Assembly: GCF_002078875.1 (NCBI RefSeq)
Contig: NC_034414.1
Coordinates: 21,382,616-21,446,615, forward strand
Reading direction: 5' to 3'
DNA: 64,000 nucleotides
Origin: Numida meleagris
Taxonomy: Eukaryota; Chordata; Aves; Galliformes; Numididae
Below the pieces are notes generated by a model, which saw only the letters and a list, made by a program, of their open reading frames with translations, made no database searches and had not been told where the DNA came from. The translations under genes were made by a program, and so were the position numbers. The first letter of the stretch is position 1. The number at the start of each line of letters is the position of its first letter. Below, piece by piece: positions 26,501-41,158 of the stretch.

Positions 26501-29500
26501 CAGTTCTGTTGACTGCAGTGGGTTTTGTTACACATCTCTGTGAGAAGTTGGTTTGTTAGGCTCTTTGAAGGCTGCAAGATCTTGGGTGTCACCTCAAAAG
26601 CAACCTCCTTCATTTCTAAAATGAGAGGCTGATAAAATATGCTTCAAAAGATGACTGCTGGTAAGACAGCTAAGAATAGGCATAAAGTTAGGAAAGATTT
26701 TGTTTTCAATCCTTTTATTTATTCTTGAGAAGACGCAAAGAAATCCTACAGCCTTTGAAAAGATCAGGGTAGAGTGATGGAACAAGACTGAGGTAATACT
26801 TCCTGAATTTGAAAAACAAGGTTAGAACAGTTCTCTGGAGGATATATTATAAATTCTCAAAATTAAGCACTTTTTTGAAGAATGACTTTAAAAGTTTATC
26901 TTCATCTTTCTTTCTTCTCATAATCTACTGTCTACTTTTCACGCTTCTGTAGAATCCTGAGGGCTTAACATACATATTCAGCTCACAGGAAATCTCATTA
27001 TATTTCAGTGTTAGGCATCCCATTGTTGTGCCAGCAAAACAGGCTACTTCTTTGAAACTCTGTGTATTATGTTATTTCTGAGTTCTGGATGTAAGTAAAT
27101 CACTCAAATAGGAGAATGCTGATGCCTTGTTATTTATGGAAGTTGAAGTTTTGTATACCAGCAACACAGCCATACTATATCCCTAGGAAAAATTTTGGCA
27201 GAAGTGAAGAATTACAAAAAACATCCAAAAGGAGAAGTTTCTGTTCCACACTTTGAAATGTGTACTCTACGTGATCTACTTAATTTGTTCCAAGACTGAA
27301 ACACTTTTCCATTGAAAAACAAACTGGACATGAGCTACAGTTACCTTAAGTGGCAGCAGACAATCATTAAGTGGAGTATTTTTATAGTATATTTGGAGAA
27401 TTCCAGAACAAATGTAATACAATTCAGCCCTTTTTATTCCCCATGTAAATGCCAAGCCTTGCTGATGAGATTGCATACTTTGCTATTACTTCCCCGGTAC
27501 ATTCCTTTGAATGAAGAAGAAAGAACTTGAGGCTTTATCTTCTGCTCAAATGTTGTCTGAATCATGAAGGGAGTAACAACAAAGCTAGGTCTGCCAACCA
27601 GTGACCAAACACTAAAAAGGCACTTAGCTGGAGAGTAGTTTTCATCTGCACAGTAAATGGGTCATGTATGTTGGTACTATATCATCACAGTTAGACTAAA
27701 GTGCAATTTCTTGGGATCTTCAGGGAATAGCTAATCAGATAAACAGCAAGGAGTGAGATTCTGTGAACCCCAGAGCTGTGCAGTGAACTACCATACATTG
27801 CAATGGACCTAACAGACTATGCATTAAGGTAACAGACACAACGTAACTCAGGGAAACTGGGAAAGCTGCAGTGAAATGCATATCAGCCAAAAAAAAGCCA
27901 GACTTTAATAAAAAAGAAATAAGCCACTGCACTGCTACACAGTAAAGACTGGAAATGTGTGTTCACAGTAGAGTACTGCAGCATACCAAGGTAAATCTAT
28001 GAAAAAAGCAAATTGTTATGTGAGTGAGCTATGTTCAATTAAAAATAGAAAAGAAAAAGGAGAAAATGGGAGCATCTGTTAGCATAATCTCGCTTTCATA
28101 ATTTGCTGACCCATGTAACATTCTGTAGGTGGCAGTGTGGGTAAACCATCTCTGAATTCATTATGCAGTGCTCTGTTTCTTTGCATGAATAAGACAGCAA
28201 TAGCTAAGCTAGCACAGGCAGGCTTTGTCAGTAAGAAAACACAATCTGCATTTTTTTAAATAAACCTGCTGAACATGGGTAAGAACCTCCTGGGACACGC
28301 ACCTGGTTTTTAAACCACAGTCAGGTTTGATCCTAGTTCTCACTCTCCCTTTTAAGTGTCACAACAAGCCTAATCAGGATTCAGCTGGAATACAGCTAAT
28401 ACTAATACTTTCACTTATATAATGGATTTCTAATGTGTTTTTAAACCTAGGAGTTATGAAATGTTTAAAGACATTTAAACCTACAACTGAAATAGGTTAT
28501 AGGAGTGATAGAAGACAAAGATCCTTTCTTTCCTCTGCCAAATAAGAGCATTTATATATTTTGGGTAAACATCAGTTGGTCACAATCTTTATGATAAGCT
28601 CAAGGTAGGGCTTGGGGTCCTGACAAGGGGGTCCAAGGTCAGTCCAGCTGCAAGGTGGCAGGCTCTGGACCTCAGGTGTTTAGTCAATGAGAGCAGTGAC
28701 TCTACTCCACCAAGCCAGAAGTGAAGAAACCCTAAGAGTGTAAAATATCTACTTTTCCAATACAAAAACATGCTATCAAATCCTTTCAAAGGAGACCTCA
28801 TTCATAACATGCAGGATTTCTGCCTGAGATGAATTATAGTATTTACTGATGACAACCAATTTTTACATAGAGGCAGAGGACAATACATTGCTCACTGGTA
28901 TGACAGTAGGATGCAGGTTCCCCAAAAAGGGATTTAGACTGAGACAAGAGGCTTATACTGTTTTTCTCACCATTCCAAAACAACTCAGCTTCAGGTTTCA
29001 ATTCATCAATTCCTCATGGGCATTCACTCAAAGAAATGATACATTTCCTGAAACTCAATCCAGATCCACCCACTTCACGTGGTACTTGCTTTTCCCACAC
29101 AACATTTGCACCCAATGCTTACCTCAGCTACAATATGTTATTGGGAGGTCATGCTTGCTGATTTTGTAGAGAATGGGAACAGCTTTCACCTATACTAGAA
29201 TTGTATTTGAGTTTAGTTGCTATGTTTATGGTTTTCTGAGTTAAAAGTTATAAATATCACAGGCATCTTTTTTATTATTGTCATTGATTCATCTGTCATA
29301 AGTAAGCATTCACCCAATCTAATAAACTCATGCAATAAAGTGCAGAGGAGAAAATGGTTAAAACTTTGTTCTCCTAAGTTACTTGTTACTCTTTTCTTTT
29401 AATATCCATTAGGAAAGGTTTGTAAGTATCTTTAGGTACAGCTCACAGAACACAACAAGCCGACTCAGTAGAATATTTTAAAATAAAAAAGCACAGACAT

Positions 29501-30603
29501 ACTTATGTAAGCATCCTCTTAGACATTTATTATATCAAATATTTATCAGAAAGTCCATTCCTTCTCCCACATGATTTACCCATATGCCATCTACTTGGTC
29601 TTGGGTTTTTTTGTTTTGTTTTGGGCTTTTTTTTCCCAGCAAACTTCCCAGCTCTATCTTACATAAATTTTTGTTTTATATTTAAAATATCTTCTCTGAC
29701 ATTTCCCCAGATATTTATTTCGGTATTAGATCTCTACTTGTTCACTCCTTCATATCTTTCTGACCACAGATAATTTTGCACAGTGAAAGTGCCAGAATGG
29801 AGACTTGCTGGACAGGGTCTGTTGATACCTGGTCAGTTATGTCACAAAATAGCATCCCTTTCTCTCACTTCATCTTATGTTATCAACAAAAGACAAGTTT
29901 AGGAGACCAGACAGAGGCATATTTGTACTCTAACTAATTTAATTTCAGCTGAGGTTGTCTCACACAGTTAGTGATAGACAAAATGTGGGTCTTCTAGGAC
30001 ACAGCTGTTCAGAGCTTTGGGGTATCATGAATCCCTTACCTTGGGAGAGGCTTTAGATAAAACATTCTTAAGTCTGTGGTGTCTATGTTCATCAGAAAAA
30101 TGTATATAAATTAGAAATTAAAATAATTTTAAGGAATTGTGCTCAGGACTTAGCAGAAAGACATTATAGATATTTTAACAAATTATTTTTGCCTCTCTTT
30201 CTGATTGTCAAGGTCTGTATCTCCAGACTTAGCGCAGCATTTGTGTTTACTTGGTTTTAAATGACACACTGCTCACCTCCCCTGAAGCTAGCTTCTGGTA
30301 AGCATTTAAAAAAAAAAAAGAAACTAGTTCTTTTTTCTCTGTTTTTTTTTCTTCCTTTAAGTATCAATGCCTTTCATTTTCTAAGAGCCATCTGTTCATG
30401 TTACTTTATGCAAAGTTGTTGGGTCAATCATAAATGCAACACACATCTTTACAAAGACCCTATGTATATAAAATTCTATATTGCCAGTGTTATAAGATTT
30501 GCACAGACCCTCTTTTTCTTCTCTGTGAGGAATTTTATTGGCAGCTTGTTAAGAGCCTGTGAAGGCTCTATGGTAGTGCTAATCAATAGTAAATGCACAA
30601 AGA

Positions 30604-30648
30604 TAATGTGATTGTGATTAATTTGATGTGATTAATGTGATTGTGCAA
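30604..30648. repeat. Short imperfect GTGATT repeat
   Basis: GTGATT occurs four times in about 40 bases, mixed with AAT and TTGAT spacers. It looks like local slippage. Confidence 0.6.
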
Positions 30649-33014
30649 GGCAAACAGATGTGTATCACCTGCCTATAATGTTGACAATTAAGATCTGATC
30701 ACTCTGATTTTTAATAGACTATGGGTGAGGTTCCATTAATTTTCCAGATTTCTACCAAAAAAGTAAAAGTAGTCTTAATTTTGATAGGTAATAACTTAAA
30801 AATTAATATATTTGATTTTTTTTTCCAAGATAAACAACAGAATTTATCTGAGCAAAGCTTCCTATCTTCCAGCGGCATTTGTTTTATATTCAAACACTGT
30901 GCCAATTACCTTGAAATTTTTGTTGACTTTGAAGAGGAGAGGAGTGAGAGTATTTATTGTGTTAGGGTCTTTCATTAGGGTTACCTACATTTCACATTAA
31001 TTTTTTGTGCAGCTACTAAAAAATCAGTTTTAATTATAAAGATATGCACACACAGAATGCATATATTTTAAACATAGATTTTTTCCCACAGTAAAGATTT
31101 CATTACCTTTTAAAATATGGCAATAAGAGGATATATAAAGCTGAACCTACAGTTGAAAGGTGGCAAAAAATTCAGAATTTACTGGGCAATACCCATGTAT
31201 CAGATTTGTGGCTCTGTAATAACACTAAATATGCCCAACTGAAGCTTATTTCTAGTTATTTACACTGCCAGTTCTGTGTTAGTTTAGCCACCTTTTCTTA
31301 TTTAGGTTTCAAGAAAGCACTTTTAATTTTTTCCCTCTCATGGTTGAAAGTATCTGGCAAGTTACCTCTTAAAATTTTATGACTGCTGTAAAAATTTGAG
31401 TCCTATTTATATTTCTTCCAATTGACTTACAGGAAAAATGCAGGAGAGATGCAAGTTTATATCAGTTAATCATCTGCATGCTCTGTCTCCATAATTTTTT
31501 TCATTAGTGTATGAATAATGTCTCAAGCTAGGTTGAAATCCATTCTAAACAGGTTTTCTTTATATTTTTGGAGTTTTTGTTTGTTTGTTTGTTATTTAAT
31601 AATAGCTTTCTTTATCTCTCTTCCACTCCGTATGTAGTTCTGTCACACTGATAAAGCCTTTATTCATAGGAGATAGCCTTCTGATAAAATCGACAGATCA
31701 GCTCAGTAGGACTTCAGATTTTTAATCAGGAAATAGGTTCTTTATAAACTATTAAACAAGTGAAAAATCTGTCTTGCATACATACTAGGAATTAATTCTA
31801 AAATATAATCACTTGTCTTGTAGTCTTGTATTATCTTGGAAGTAGCAATCCTAAAAATCTAAGAACTCCTAGTGACTATAAAGTTTAAGATTCAGGACCA
31901 GCCTGATCTGACTCAGAGAGGCAATAGATAACCAATGTTCAAACACTGAATGGCTGAACAATTTGCTTTTCTGTGCAAAAGCTGTGATATACTTCACAGT
32001 ATTTTTTACATAGGAAAAAAATCTTTTTCTACCAAGATGATGTCAGCTAAGCCATTCTGAACAACTTACTTTGTTACCCATGGCAGGGCATATTTGATAA
32101 GGATTACAAAAGACATGTTCTACATAGACACTTCCTCTGGTTTACCCAATCTTGTGTTACCTTTTAGTCCAGAAAGATAATATTATTTACATGAACTAGG
32201 AGAAATACACCTACTATCATGTAGTTACTTTTATTCCTATGTATGTATCCATGCTGGGTCCGGAGTTACTCTTGCAATTTATGTCATGCTCTGGTTTTGT
32301 TTCACAAATAACATCCTCCATCAAACTGACAAGTCCTTTTCTTTAACTTGCTCTCTTAATAAATATCTCACCTTCTAAATCTGTTTTCATTAGCAAAGAC
32401 AAGGGTGAGGAAGAAAGGGCTCCTATGTGGCAGAAGACACTTTAATTTTCTGTAGCTATTGTTGAATGTTTTTATTTGTGTTTTTACATCACTTCAGCCT
32501 AATGCATCTTATTATGACTGGCAGGTCTGTAATGGGATTTTCTGCTATTGTTATCAGGTTTCAGAAAAAAAAAACACCAAGGACAAGTCTTACCAGTTAA
32601 GACCTGTAAGCATTTGTTAACACTGGAATTACAAATTATTGTTTATCTTTCAGCTACTCTTTGGCTGCCAGACAAAAAAAAATAAATAAATAACAAAGGC
32701 AACAGCAATTATGCAATTCATCCAGTTTGATTTTTTACTTTTCTGAAATTATTTTTGTCTTCTTAGTTTTTTAGTAAAATTCCTGCTCATCTGGGCCTGT
32801 GACAACTGATACAATTTCCAATGATAGAAGGAAAGAATAATCGTGAAAGGCTAGTTGTAGTTACTTACAGACTTTGTTTACCTTTTTGATCTCACAAATA
32901 CAATTTGTCATTATCATGCCTTCCAAGAGAAAACAATGTATTATGTATAAGATGGTAAGTCTTTTTAAATTCTGTATCAAATTAATAAAGTTCACAGAGA
33001 AACGAGAAAAAACA

Positions 33015-33036
33015 AACAACAACAACAACAACAAAA
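33015..33036. repeat. (AAC)n microsatellite
   Basis: About seven AAC units in a row inside an A-rich stretch. Confidence 0.9.
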
Positions 33037-36000
33037 AACCCAACCAACAACAAAGGACCAAAATGATGATTAATATCTCGGGTTTAGATGATCAAAATGT
33101 GAAGATTAAAAAAGACTCTCATGTTTGGTTAAATATTTAATGGTGGAGTTTTATACAATAAACTCCATGAAAAATATTTTCTTTGCTTGTATTTTTTGCA
33201 AATCAGAACATTTTGGTTTGGGGCATGCAAAATGCTTTGGAATTTGAGATTAGAACCAATCAGTCTGTTGAAAAATTTGCTGAATTTGGGCCAGTTTCTG
33301 AAGAAAAGGTATTTGTAGCAGAAGGAGAACTTTTTCTGAATTTCTAAGTAGTGAACTTGAGTGATTTCAGCAGGTTAGCTAAGAACTAGAACACAGAATC
33401 AGAGAGGAAAAAACTTTTACCATTAAAGGCATTTTCTCCCAAGTATGTTGAAGATACAGTGAGAGAGCAGGGGAAATTCTCAGTGCTGCCATTTATGGTA
33501 AACACATTGAAGTGTTCAACAGTCTCTTCATTTCAAATCCGTCACTTTTTACAGTATTGAAAATCCCAAGAATGTGTTTTATTATGAGTGGAATATTTGG
33601 GTGGTTGATGGTTGCCCCACACTGCTGCAAAAAAAAACAAACACAGAAAATCGAGTTCTGTATTTTCATTGGTCACTTGGTCTGCTATGTTGTATTTCAA
33701 GGAACACTGCCTTGTGCTTGAAACAGTATTGTTAAATTGATGAATGGTAAGTAATATAGAATAGGAATATAGCAAATGAGAAAGTGCAAAATCCAGTAAC
33801 ACAACTTATTAGGAAGCTGTTAACCTCATTAGATAACCATAATCAGTAAAGAAACAAACAAGTGATCAATCAAATGCTTCATCTGAAAAAGTAAAAGGTC
33901 TGGAATGAACGGAAGAGCCAGTTACATTATATAATATGCTTAATGCTGCTACATTCCTGAAGGTAAAAAGATAAAAAAAAAGACAAACAGAGGATAATGA
34001 AGACTCTGTCACAATACTACCTTTTGTAGACCAGAGAGATAAAGTCAGTTAACATACAGTCCACTGAAAGATACTGCTGTAAATGCATAAGCAGCACACT
34101 GTGCTATCGTACAGAAGATTTCAGCATAGATGTAAAATTAGTTGGGAAAGAGTTGAGTATAAAATATGTTTCCTAAAAGATTAAAATATCAGAATTCTTC
34201 CATTTTCATCGAAAGTGACAAGGAAAAAAGAAAAGTTTGTTTTCATTTAAAAAAATTTCCAGAGAATGGCAAAGAAAAGGTTAGAGCAGGCTCATCTCAA
34301 ACTGTCTTATTTTGTTTCTTCCATCAATAGCAGGCAAGATGAGATAGCTAGCAGTTCCATCAATGAAGAGGATAGTTGCTCATTAAAACCTAAAAATACA
34401 TGCATGATCTACATGATATCATACAAAAATCTGTGCAACCTTTAACTACAGCACTGTTTGTTTATAACATGAGTTGTAAACATATATGACCATGATGCTA
34501 TTGTACATGCTTTACAGAGATAACTCTTGCACTTGGCCCTGGATTAGATTTTACCAGGTATAGAATGTGAAGGAAGAAAGAACAAATACTTGACAAGCTT
34601 TGTTAAGAAACAGGATTTCTTAGCATCAACCATTTGGAAAATGTTTTATAAATAAGGCTACTATAGAGCTCTGAAAAGAAGCAAATCACTACCTGTCATC
34701 AAGACCTGATGTTGTACCGTAATAGGCTGAAGATCCACGCAGACCCTGTTACAGATTCAGTGCTAGCAAGGAGAAGTACCAGTGCAAACTTCCCTTCCTT
34801 TCTCCCCCTTTAAATCTTTTATCTACTGTCAAGTACCAGTCTGAATGTTCACTTTCAGACACCAGTGACTTCTGAAACAAAGCCAGGGTTTTGCATACAG
34901 TTGATATGTGTACATTTGATTCAGAGAATACCAAATATTTTTAAAGTAACATTTACTTTGACCCTCCTCAGCATTAATGAGGCAGTTGTTTGGATAGCGT
35001 ACTTACTTGAGGGGGTCAAGATATGGAAATACACTTAGTTTTACTGAGTATATGCTTGCTCTTACAAAAATATGCTTATATAAATGGCTCCTCCTTAATC
35101 CCCTTTGCTAATGACTGAACACATCACAGCACAAATATATGTCCTTCCTGTCCCATCTCATTCTAGTTAAAATTTATTTCTGGAGAACCTTGAAATAGAA
35201 GCTTCAGCAGGCTGTATTTAAAATCTCAGAGAGGAATATAGATGCTGTGAATTAATTTAATAAATAATTATAGAGACTAAACCTCAATTTAGAGTACATT
35301 CCTAGCTAAAGCAAGAGCTTATGGCCTTAACTGGAGGCAGCCATGATTACTATTCAGTGTTAACACTGTTAAATGACAAGTGTTTGTCCCCTGCTTTTTC
35401 CCTACAACTCAAAAGCTTTTACAATTCCCATAACAAATTAAACATCAAAACCAAAATACATACATAAGCCAGCATCAGAAAAAAGGAATGAAGTTTACAA
35501 GTAAGGGATCTGGTACTGATGCCTGTTACTCCAAGTTTCCATTGATGATAACTTGTAGCATGTTTCATTCATCTGATCATCTGTTTCTTCACAGATCCCC
35601 TTCAGATAATATATTCAAAAATTATTTCAATTTTATTACTTAGATATTTCCAGATTATATTGAATTTGGTTTATTTATTATGAAGGGGATTCAGACCTAG
35701 TGAAAATTGAGAAAAAATGTGCAGGCAAAATCCTATCTTCATATTCAGTGAATCCACATGAAAAAAAAACTAGAAATCTGCCTTTGAAACATGACTTACA
35801 TGTACACACACACAAAGAAAAAGCCTTGTATTCTGTATACTCCTAGATGCTCAGTTTTGAGACTTCTTTTTAAAATTTGATTCTGGCTCTGTGTACAGTT
35901 AAACAATGTTGATCCCACAAATATTCCAAAATAACTTCATCTGACTGGACTAAAATATGTCTGATGTCTATTTGTTACAATTTCTTCCTTTCTTGACAAT

Positions 36001-36421
36001 TTTATGTTGCCTGACGTTGTATTTCAGACTCTGTAATATCTGGTAGAGCTGAGCATTAATGTGAGGAAACCACATTTCACTGGAATGTACAAGTTAACTT
36101 ACAGCAACAACCTATTCTGCAATGATATAAACATTTTGCTCTGGAGAAAAGCAATCCTGACAGGCAAATAAACTGTTTTTTGTGTTACATTTTGAAATAA
36201 CTTATTGCAAATACTTTCATATTGTATTATGTTATATTATGGTGCAGAAGACCTGAAAATCAAGAGGACAAGATAATTTTTTTTATTTTTTAACAGAAAA
36301 GTTTGAAAGGTACATACTTTCCACCTGTAACAAAGTATAGATCTGAAAGGATCATGTCTCCAGTGGAATGGAATTTCATTTCCTTACAGTTTTCATCCTG
36401 TGAGTGTTGGATCCAGTGTAC

Positions 36422-36527
36422 AGAATCATAGAATCACTAAGGTTGGAAAAGACCTCCAAGATCATCTAGTCCAACCATGCACCTACGATCAATATTTCCC
36501 CATTAAACCAAGTCTCTTAGTTGAGAA
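36422..36527 (-). mobile_element. CR1 LINE 3' fragment, antisense
   Basis: The start, AGAATCATAGAATCACTAAG, followed by GTTGGAAAAGACCTCCAAGA and TCATCTAGTCCAACCATGCA, is the reverse complement of a CR1 3' end. The following part (ATTTCCCCATTAAACCA, then AGTCTCTTAG) still matches the CR1 3' region. Similarity stops where an ATTC microsatellite begins. It is 5'-truncated to about 105 bp. Confidence 0.88.
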
Positions 36528-36600
36528 ATTCATTCATCATCTTTATTCATTCATTCATTCATCATCATATAAATTCATTCATTCATCATCTTTATTGATG
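36526..36600. repeat. (ATTC)n microsatellite with duplicated block
   Basis: ATTCATTC runs are mixed with CATCATCTTTATT. The block AAATTCATTC...CATCATCTTTATT occurs twice (near 36,526 and 36,571). It adjoins the truncated 5' side of the neighbouring CR1 fragment. Confidence 0.85.
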
Positions 36601-39600
36601 TAAATGAACAATCAACGAGAAGTCAGTGGAAGTCTAAGAACAGTAAAAAACATACAAATACTGATTAATTGATAGGGCTACCTGAAACTTTGTGAGAAAA
36701 AGAATATTAAGTCACAAAAATGTTACTCAATGTCTCCAGTGGATAATTAAACAGTTTACAACTGTGTGAGAACTGCAATGATGTAAAAACTTGATGATGA
36801 CAAAATTGAGAAGATATGCAAAAAAAAGAATTAAACCACAGCAACATAAAGCATCCGGGAGAAAGACAATTTGCAGTGGTAAAACACACTGAAGTTTAAC
36901 TTTGGGAAAAGGAATGAGAAACAATGAAGCAGACAAGTAGTAAGAGTTGTATTAAGTTAAAATTCTCAATTTCTTAACATTTTACTGCAGCACTTTAAGA
37001 GGGATTAAAGTAGAAATTTATAGTTCAATCAGAAAATCTTATGAAATAGAACAATACCATAAGTAAAGTAAGTTGTTAGAAAATTAGATTTTTTTCCCTG
37101 AAAGTTGTAGCATAATGATGAAATAAATTGACAAATGAATAGTTGGACAGATTTTTTTTTAAAGAACTAGGAGAAAAAGGGGTGCCATATAGTCCTTTCA
37201 CAACACTGACTGACAAAAATAAAGTTCGAGTCTCACTGGGAGCTCAGAGTGAAGCAATTCCAAGTATATATAGAGACACATGAACTAGAAAAATGCCAAA
37301 CTGCAGAGTATCAAAAAGCAATGGAGTTCACAATTACCAATTAAAGCAAATAGTGAGCTTATATGCTCAACTAAGAATAAACTGATCAAAAATGGTAAAA
37401 TATGAACCTGAATGAATGGTAGAAGACATTAATTAAAAGATAACAGGAAAGAAAACAACTGAAAATAATATCATAGAATTGATTTGCCTATTATTCAAAA
37501 GTTCTTAGTGGAATGATTAATGCAACAGGCATTATTCAAAAAAGATAACGTAAGAGTGAAGTGTTACTACCTCACGAATTATGATTGTAATCCTTACCGG
37601 TCTCATACTGGTTGGAGAAAGTAGAGGCAGGAGCCAAGTCACAGCCCCACTCAGGAACATGAGGAAGCAGCAATATACCACTCTTAGAAGCACAGCTTGA
37701 CTGGCATTAGAAGCCATGCTAATGACCTGCCAGCTAAGGAATTTATGCATAACAGGTCCAGAGATCAGCACAGAAAGAGAATGGAAATCCAGTGGGTCAA
37801 AATGCTAAAAAAAATACCAACAGCGGGATCTAAGAATAGGAGTAAGCGCATAATTCTATTTGTGTTATGCGAGGATTTTTCGGATGGGCATATTGTACTG
37901 GCATTGCATAAATTCAAAATCCATTGTTATATAATTGCTCCTTCAGTAAAGAATCTTTTTAGTGACCTCTAAAATACTGAGAAACATAGGAAATCTCTAA
38001 GCTCACTCTCAGGTGCAGATGGACTTTCCTCTTCCTACTCCTTTAGATCCTGGTTGATTTTGAGAAACAGTAATAGAGACACTTTGAATAATAATAGAAA
38101 TAATAACCTTCCTGGCAATACAAAGAACTTTGAGGAAGAAAAAAATCAAATCCAGACATCAAAATTGATGTCGTAACCACCCTCCATTCAGATTGCCTGA
38201 GAGTCTCATTGACCAGTATAGTAAGGTATGCCAACTATCCTCTGTGAAGACAGTGTGGTCTGCTCTTAAGGGGTCTCCCAGCTTATGTTTTTTTGCCTGA
38301 TACCATCTCAAAACAGCAGATGCTATACACTATGTAGCTTGTGCTTCCCCTGGGGAATTTGAAATAGGATGCCCCATGACCAGTCAGGAGGGCACTTTCG
38401 AAAATATTAATTCAACTTGGCTGGTAATTGACTGTGAGTATATTCAGCATAAGTGATGTAGAAATAACCCCAATGGCTGATTTAGTATCGTTTAAATTTC
38501 TGATCATCTCAGATTCCCCTTACTGGAAGATTCAGTCCTTAATGCGTTAGCTCATAGCATCTTCACACTGAGAAAAGATACTTTTATGTTATCTCACTTC
38601 CTCAGATAACTCCAACTTTCAGAAGAGACATTTTTACCTTCCTTTGCTTACTTCCACGACTCTGCAATCTTGTATTATATTGAAATGAGCTCACCAGGAC
38701 ATCCTTGGACAAAACTGATGGCTCTGCACTTTTTTGCTTGTTCCAGCTGCCCACCTATCATTGCTGAAACAATAAGCACTGGAGACACATATAACAAAAA
38801 GACAGTTGATTACCACTTTAAGTTTCAGCTCCTTGTTCAGAAAGACGAATCCAATTTCACCTGAGTGTGCTGACTGACATTAACCTGTCTTCTGCAACAT
38901 TTGTAAACAATTACCTTACCTTGGAAGTTCTGCCTTAAAGAAATGCAGAAAAACACAGCAAGTTGGACTTGAAAACTCTATCAAGTGCTGTTAAAATTAC
39001 TCAAAACATTTAGTTCCAATACCTATGCTTCTTAGTGTGATGCTTCTTATACTTGGAGTGATTTTATTAATATGTCCAAGGTAAACATATAAATCTTGTG
39101 CAAACCAGTGTGATTTTGATGTCATCATGCAAGTGCCCGTGTGAAAAGCTCTGCCCTCCTCCAGAGTTATTTTGCATTCATGAATGCTACACAATCCTCC
39201 AGAAGCGCTGTATGAACTCTGCATTCTCTTATAGACATTTCACTTTCACTGTTGTTTTACAGGGGGTCCTTGATCTGAAATACTTAAATGTTGTCTGATT
39301 GAAAGCACAGGATGATCACCAATGTAGAAACTGAAATGAAGTTTGCTCTAAAATCACTTGCTGTTTCTGTTTAAATAAAGATGAGAAGAATCAAAGCATC
39401 ACATTTTTTTTTTCTTTTTACAAACGTATTTGACTCACATTCTTGATGTAAATTGACACTTAAGTTGCATCATGTTACAATTATGTCAGCACTTTCTTGA
39501 TACCTAACGCTTAATAATAGTTTATAGGGCTCAGTTGCCAGTTGCAGCTTGTGCAGTTCTGACTGAAAACCAGGTCCCTGCACTTCCCTGGGCCAGATAC

Positions 39601-40954
39601 ATGCAACAATAAAGAGGTGGAGTAAATGGCCGTCAGAGAGGAGAATTGTACTTCCTTTGGTACCTCCTTTTTCATCAGTTCCAGAAGCTGCGTGTACACA
39701 TGTATGCACATGTCTCTGCACGTACATAAGATAGAATAGAGAAGTGCAAGGAGGCAACTTGACTGACATTTCCCTTGGGAAAGCTAACATGTGGCACTTA
39801 TTCTAAGATAGCTGTTGGCTATGACAGCAAGATTTGAGAACTCTTAGGATGTCATTTACAAGGCTGTCATTACTAGAATAATTGTAATTACTGGTACATA
39901 CAACAAAGCCTTCAGAAAAGCAGAAAAAAATGTAAGCGCTTTGCTAAAGGCAAATCTACTAAAAGATGATGACAGGTCCAGAGCAGCTGAGGAGAAACTT
40001 GCTACACATAAGTATGGCTACACAGCCTTTATTTGTTTGCTTTCTTTCTTTTTCTTTTTTTTTTTTTTAAAGCAATACCTTTATTTACACAGAGTCTATA
40101 CCAATATATGAAAGAGAAGTTATCCAAGGATGTACTATTTCATTTTCACCTTCTCTGCTTCACAGACTGGTAAACTGCAGTACAGTGGATTACAAGTAAA
40201 ATTTTGAAAGATACATAATAAGGATGCATAGAGCACAAGCTAAGTATCATCCAGAGACTCTACATTACTGCCAAATGAGCTGGCTTGGGAACTCTAAATC
40301 GTAAAATAGCACTCAAAAACAATCCTCCTAAGAGATAGAGCTAATTAATTTGAGCAGAGTTGCATGTTAACATGGCTATACTGTTAAAAGGACCCAGGGC
40401 AGTTTCTTTGTGTGACCCCATGTTGTGTCTTGTTCTATGCTGCCTATCCCACAGATAATTCAGGTGGTTCTAGTACAGCATGCTAAAATATAATGTGGAC
40501 ATATTTCAGGAAACATCTTTTGAGACTATATTCAGAAACAGTATAAAAAAATTAAGCCAGAAACCACTGCAGGAGAGGGAATGAAGCTTCCAGTTCTTCA
40601 TGAAAATCTGTGACTTTGGTGTTTCTCAGAAGCTTCCCTGAGATGTTATTTGAAATGCACTGAATTTTAGGCATCTAAGTTCTTGAGAAACTATAGATTA
40701 TTCAACATCTGTCTTCAAAAATCGTTACCTACATTAGAAAAGAAACCACATAATATTATTCTCTGACAAAAGGGCTAGCAGAGGGAAAATGGAAAAACTC
40801 CTTTAATATTCACGAATAATGAAACTTACCAGTTCTCCTGCCACATGCTTACGGGCAAATCCCATCCATACGTACAGTTCCATCAACTTACACTCACAGA
40901 TTCAGACACGTGATTAAGTAGCATTAGGAAAACATCAATCCTAACTGTGATATC
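36601..40954. other. AT-rich DNA, no gene seen
   Basis: No recognisable gene. A 14-base T run occurs at 40,055-40,068 after a CTTT-rich stretch. Open frames reach at most 106 codons and show no domain. The frame at 37,697-37,972 (91 codons) has a mixed composition but no motif that I know. Confidence 0.55.
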
Positions 40955-41158
40955 ACAACATGTATTTTCTAAACTGTCTACGATTTCCCTACCTTTCCCC
41001 TTTTTCCTTTGTTCTCCCCAGGGCGTGGGTCCGCGGACCCCTTGCCTCATTAGCCACTGGACACTTTTTTTTCTCTTTTCTCTCTTTTCCAGGCCTGTGG
41101 GCCTGTGGGCCTGCTGTCCCCCTGTCACAGACACAGATCCATAGATAATGCCGTGACA
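40955..41158 (+). mobile_element. ERV LTR 3' remnant
   Basis: This resembles the 3' third of the LTR at 56.35-56.88 kb. It has TTTCCC-rich runs, then GGGCGTGGGTCCGCGGACCC, a pyrimidine block, CCCTGTCACAGA and a terminal CCGTGACA. In the 56-kb copy the matching points are GGGACGTGGGCCC, TTTGTCACGGAATC and CCGTTGACA. The 5' part, including promoter, is missing. Tandem GGCCTGTGG units lie at about 41,092-41,113. The two LTRs are related but clearly diverged. The left edge is approximate. Confidence 0.6.

Larger units (their letters stand above)
23596..36420. other. AT-rich single-copy DNA, no gene seen
   Basis: Nearly 13 kb without any gene or transposon I can support. It contains A runs (16 A at 23,867-23,882), an AAC microsatellite at 33 kb, and a small GTGATTAAT-type repeat at 30,604-30,648. 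Open frames stay at or below 116 codons, several with long Phe or Lys runs that reflect base composition. Confidence 0.55.
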
